DNA of 5,570 nucleotides, taken from assembly GCA_022571615.1 (NCBI GenBank), contig JACZXM010000235.1, positions 1-5,570 of the forward strand, given 5' to 3'. Numbering within the stretch: the first letter of the stretch is position 1; each line of letters begins with the position of its first letter. The stretch is from Acidobacteriota bacterium. GTDB lineage: Bacteria; Acidobacteriota; UBA890; WLXD01. Under the pieces are notes generated by a model. It did no database searches and was not told the DNA's origin. It saw only the letters and a program-made list of their open reading frames with translations. Both the position numbers and the translations under genes were made by a program. Positions 5,444-5,570 of the stretch are shown piece after piece.

Positions 5444-5570
5444 TCGTCCTAGCAGGCCGTGGTGGAAGTGTGATGGTAACCCTTCGGGCAAGTGGGATTT
5501 ACGGGCGACTGGCAGCGTCGCGACTCCGCCGCGATGACGCCAGCATCGCCTCGTCGTCGCTCCTTGCCCT
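5440..5570 (+). CDS. Partial frame after atpF, possibly N-terminus of ATP synthase delta (atpH)
   Basis: A frame opens at ATG 5440, overlapping the atpF stop in an ATGA junction, and stays open to the window's right edge (43 codons visible). GGGAG at 5426-5430 is a suitable ribosome binding site. A second in-frame ATG lies at 5473, with GGTGGAAG at 5461-5468 close upstream; either could be the true start. Gene order (b', b, then delta in most bacterial atp operons) predicts atpH, the OSCP-like subunit that joins the stalk to F1. However, the visible residues (from 5473: MVTLRASGIYGRLAASRLRR) only loosely resemble the usual N-terminal RYAxAL helix, so identity rests mainly on position. It could also be spurious coding in a GC-rich gap before the real gene. 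The 3' end is cut by the window. Confidence 0.42.
   Translation, partial: MIVLAGRGGSVMVTLRASGIYGRLAASRLRRDDASIASSSLLA

Noticed and set aside
4604..5491. A 295-codon minus-strand open frame opposite atpF' and atpF
   Set aside because: The translation is low-complexity and Arg/Leu/His-rich, as expected for the reverse strand of an Ala/Glu-rich coiled coil, with no family features.
1..5570. CRISPR arrays, transposons, tRNA or rRNA genes, phage or defence genes
   Set aside because: I saw no spaced direct repeats, transposase motifs, cloverleaf patterns or conserved rRNA segments; the content is housekeeping.

Overview
The window reads as a GC-rich bacterial chromosome segment with every supported gene on the + strand. 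It joins two conserved housekeeping modules. The first is a chromosome-partitioning cluster: a parS site, parA, parB and a bactofilin. The second is the start of an F-type ATP synthase operon: two different b-type stator subunits, then the beginning of a third frame. From general knowledge, parA-parB-bactofilin followed by atpF'-atpF-atpH is an arrangement of Geobacter-like and other deltaproteobacterial lineages in the broad sense. A signal peptide on the second b subunit also fits such groups. The lineage is an inference; no marker here fixes the genus.

Layout. Positions 1-48 are an upstream flank with no certain gene. A perfect 14-bp palindrome at 50-63 is a parS centromere site. parA (179-964) overlaps parB (933-1811) by 32 bases. 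parB's stop overlaps the bactofilin start (1811-2251) in a TGATG junction, so the three are probably one translationally coupled unit. A 164-base gap with several small inverted repeats follows. Then come a CPA2-type cation/proton antiporter (GTG start, 2416-3693) and an unrecognised 125-residue soluble protein (3741-4118). After a 150-base gap lie atpF' (4269-4721) and atpF (4721-5443), again joined by TGATG. A frame starting at 5440 through an ATGA overlap runs off the window. By position it should be atpH, but its visible residues do not prove that.

How the genes work together. ParB loads at parS as a CTP-dependent clamp and stimulates the ParA ATPase, which moves origins apart. Bactofilins polymerise without nucleotide and in some bacteria (Myxococcus) scaffold ParABS components, so the coupled bactofilin may be a positional partner. 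The two b subunits would form the heterodimeric stator stalk of the F1Fo ATP synthase. The antiporter exchanges cations for protons across the same membrane, so it shares the proton gradient with the synthase, although a functional link is only inferred.

Nothing here is convincingly a new system. The items most worth a second look are the unknown 125-residue protein, the antiporter plus unknown gene lying between the partition and ATP synthase modules, the unusual N-terminal half of the second b subunit, and the ambiguous 3' frame.
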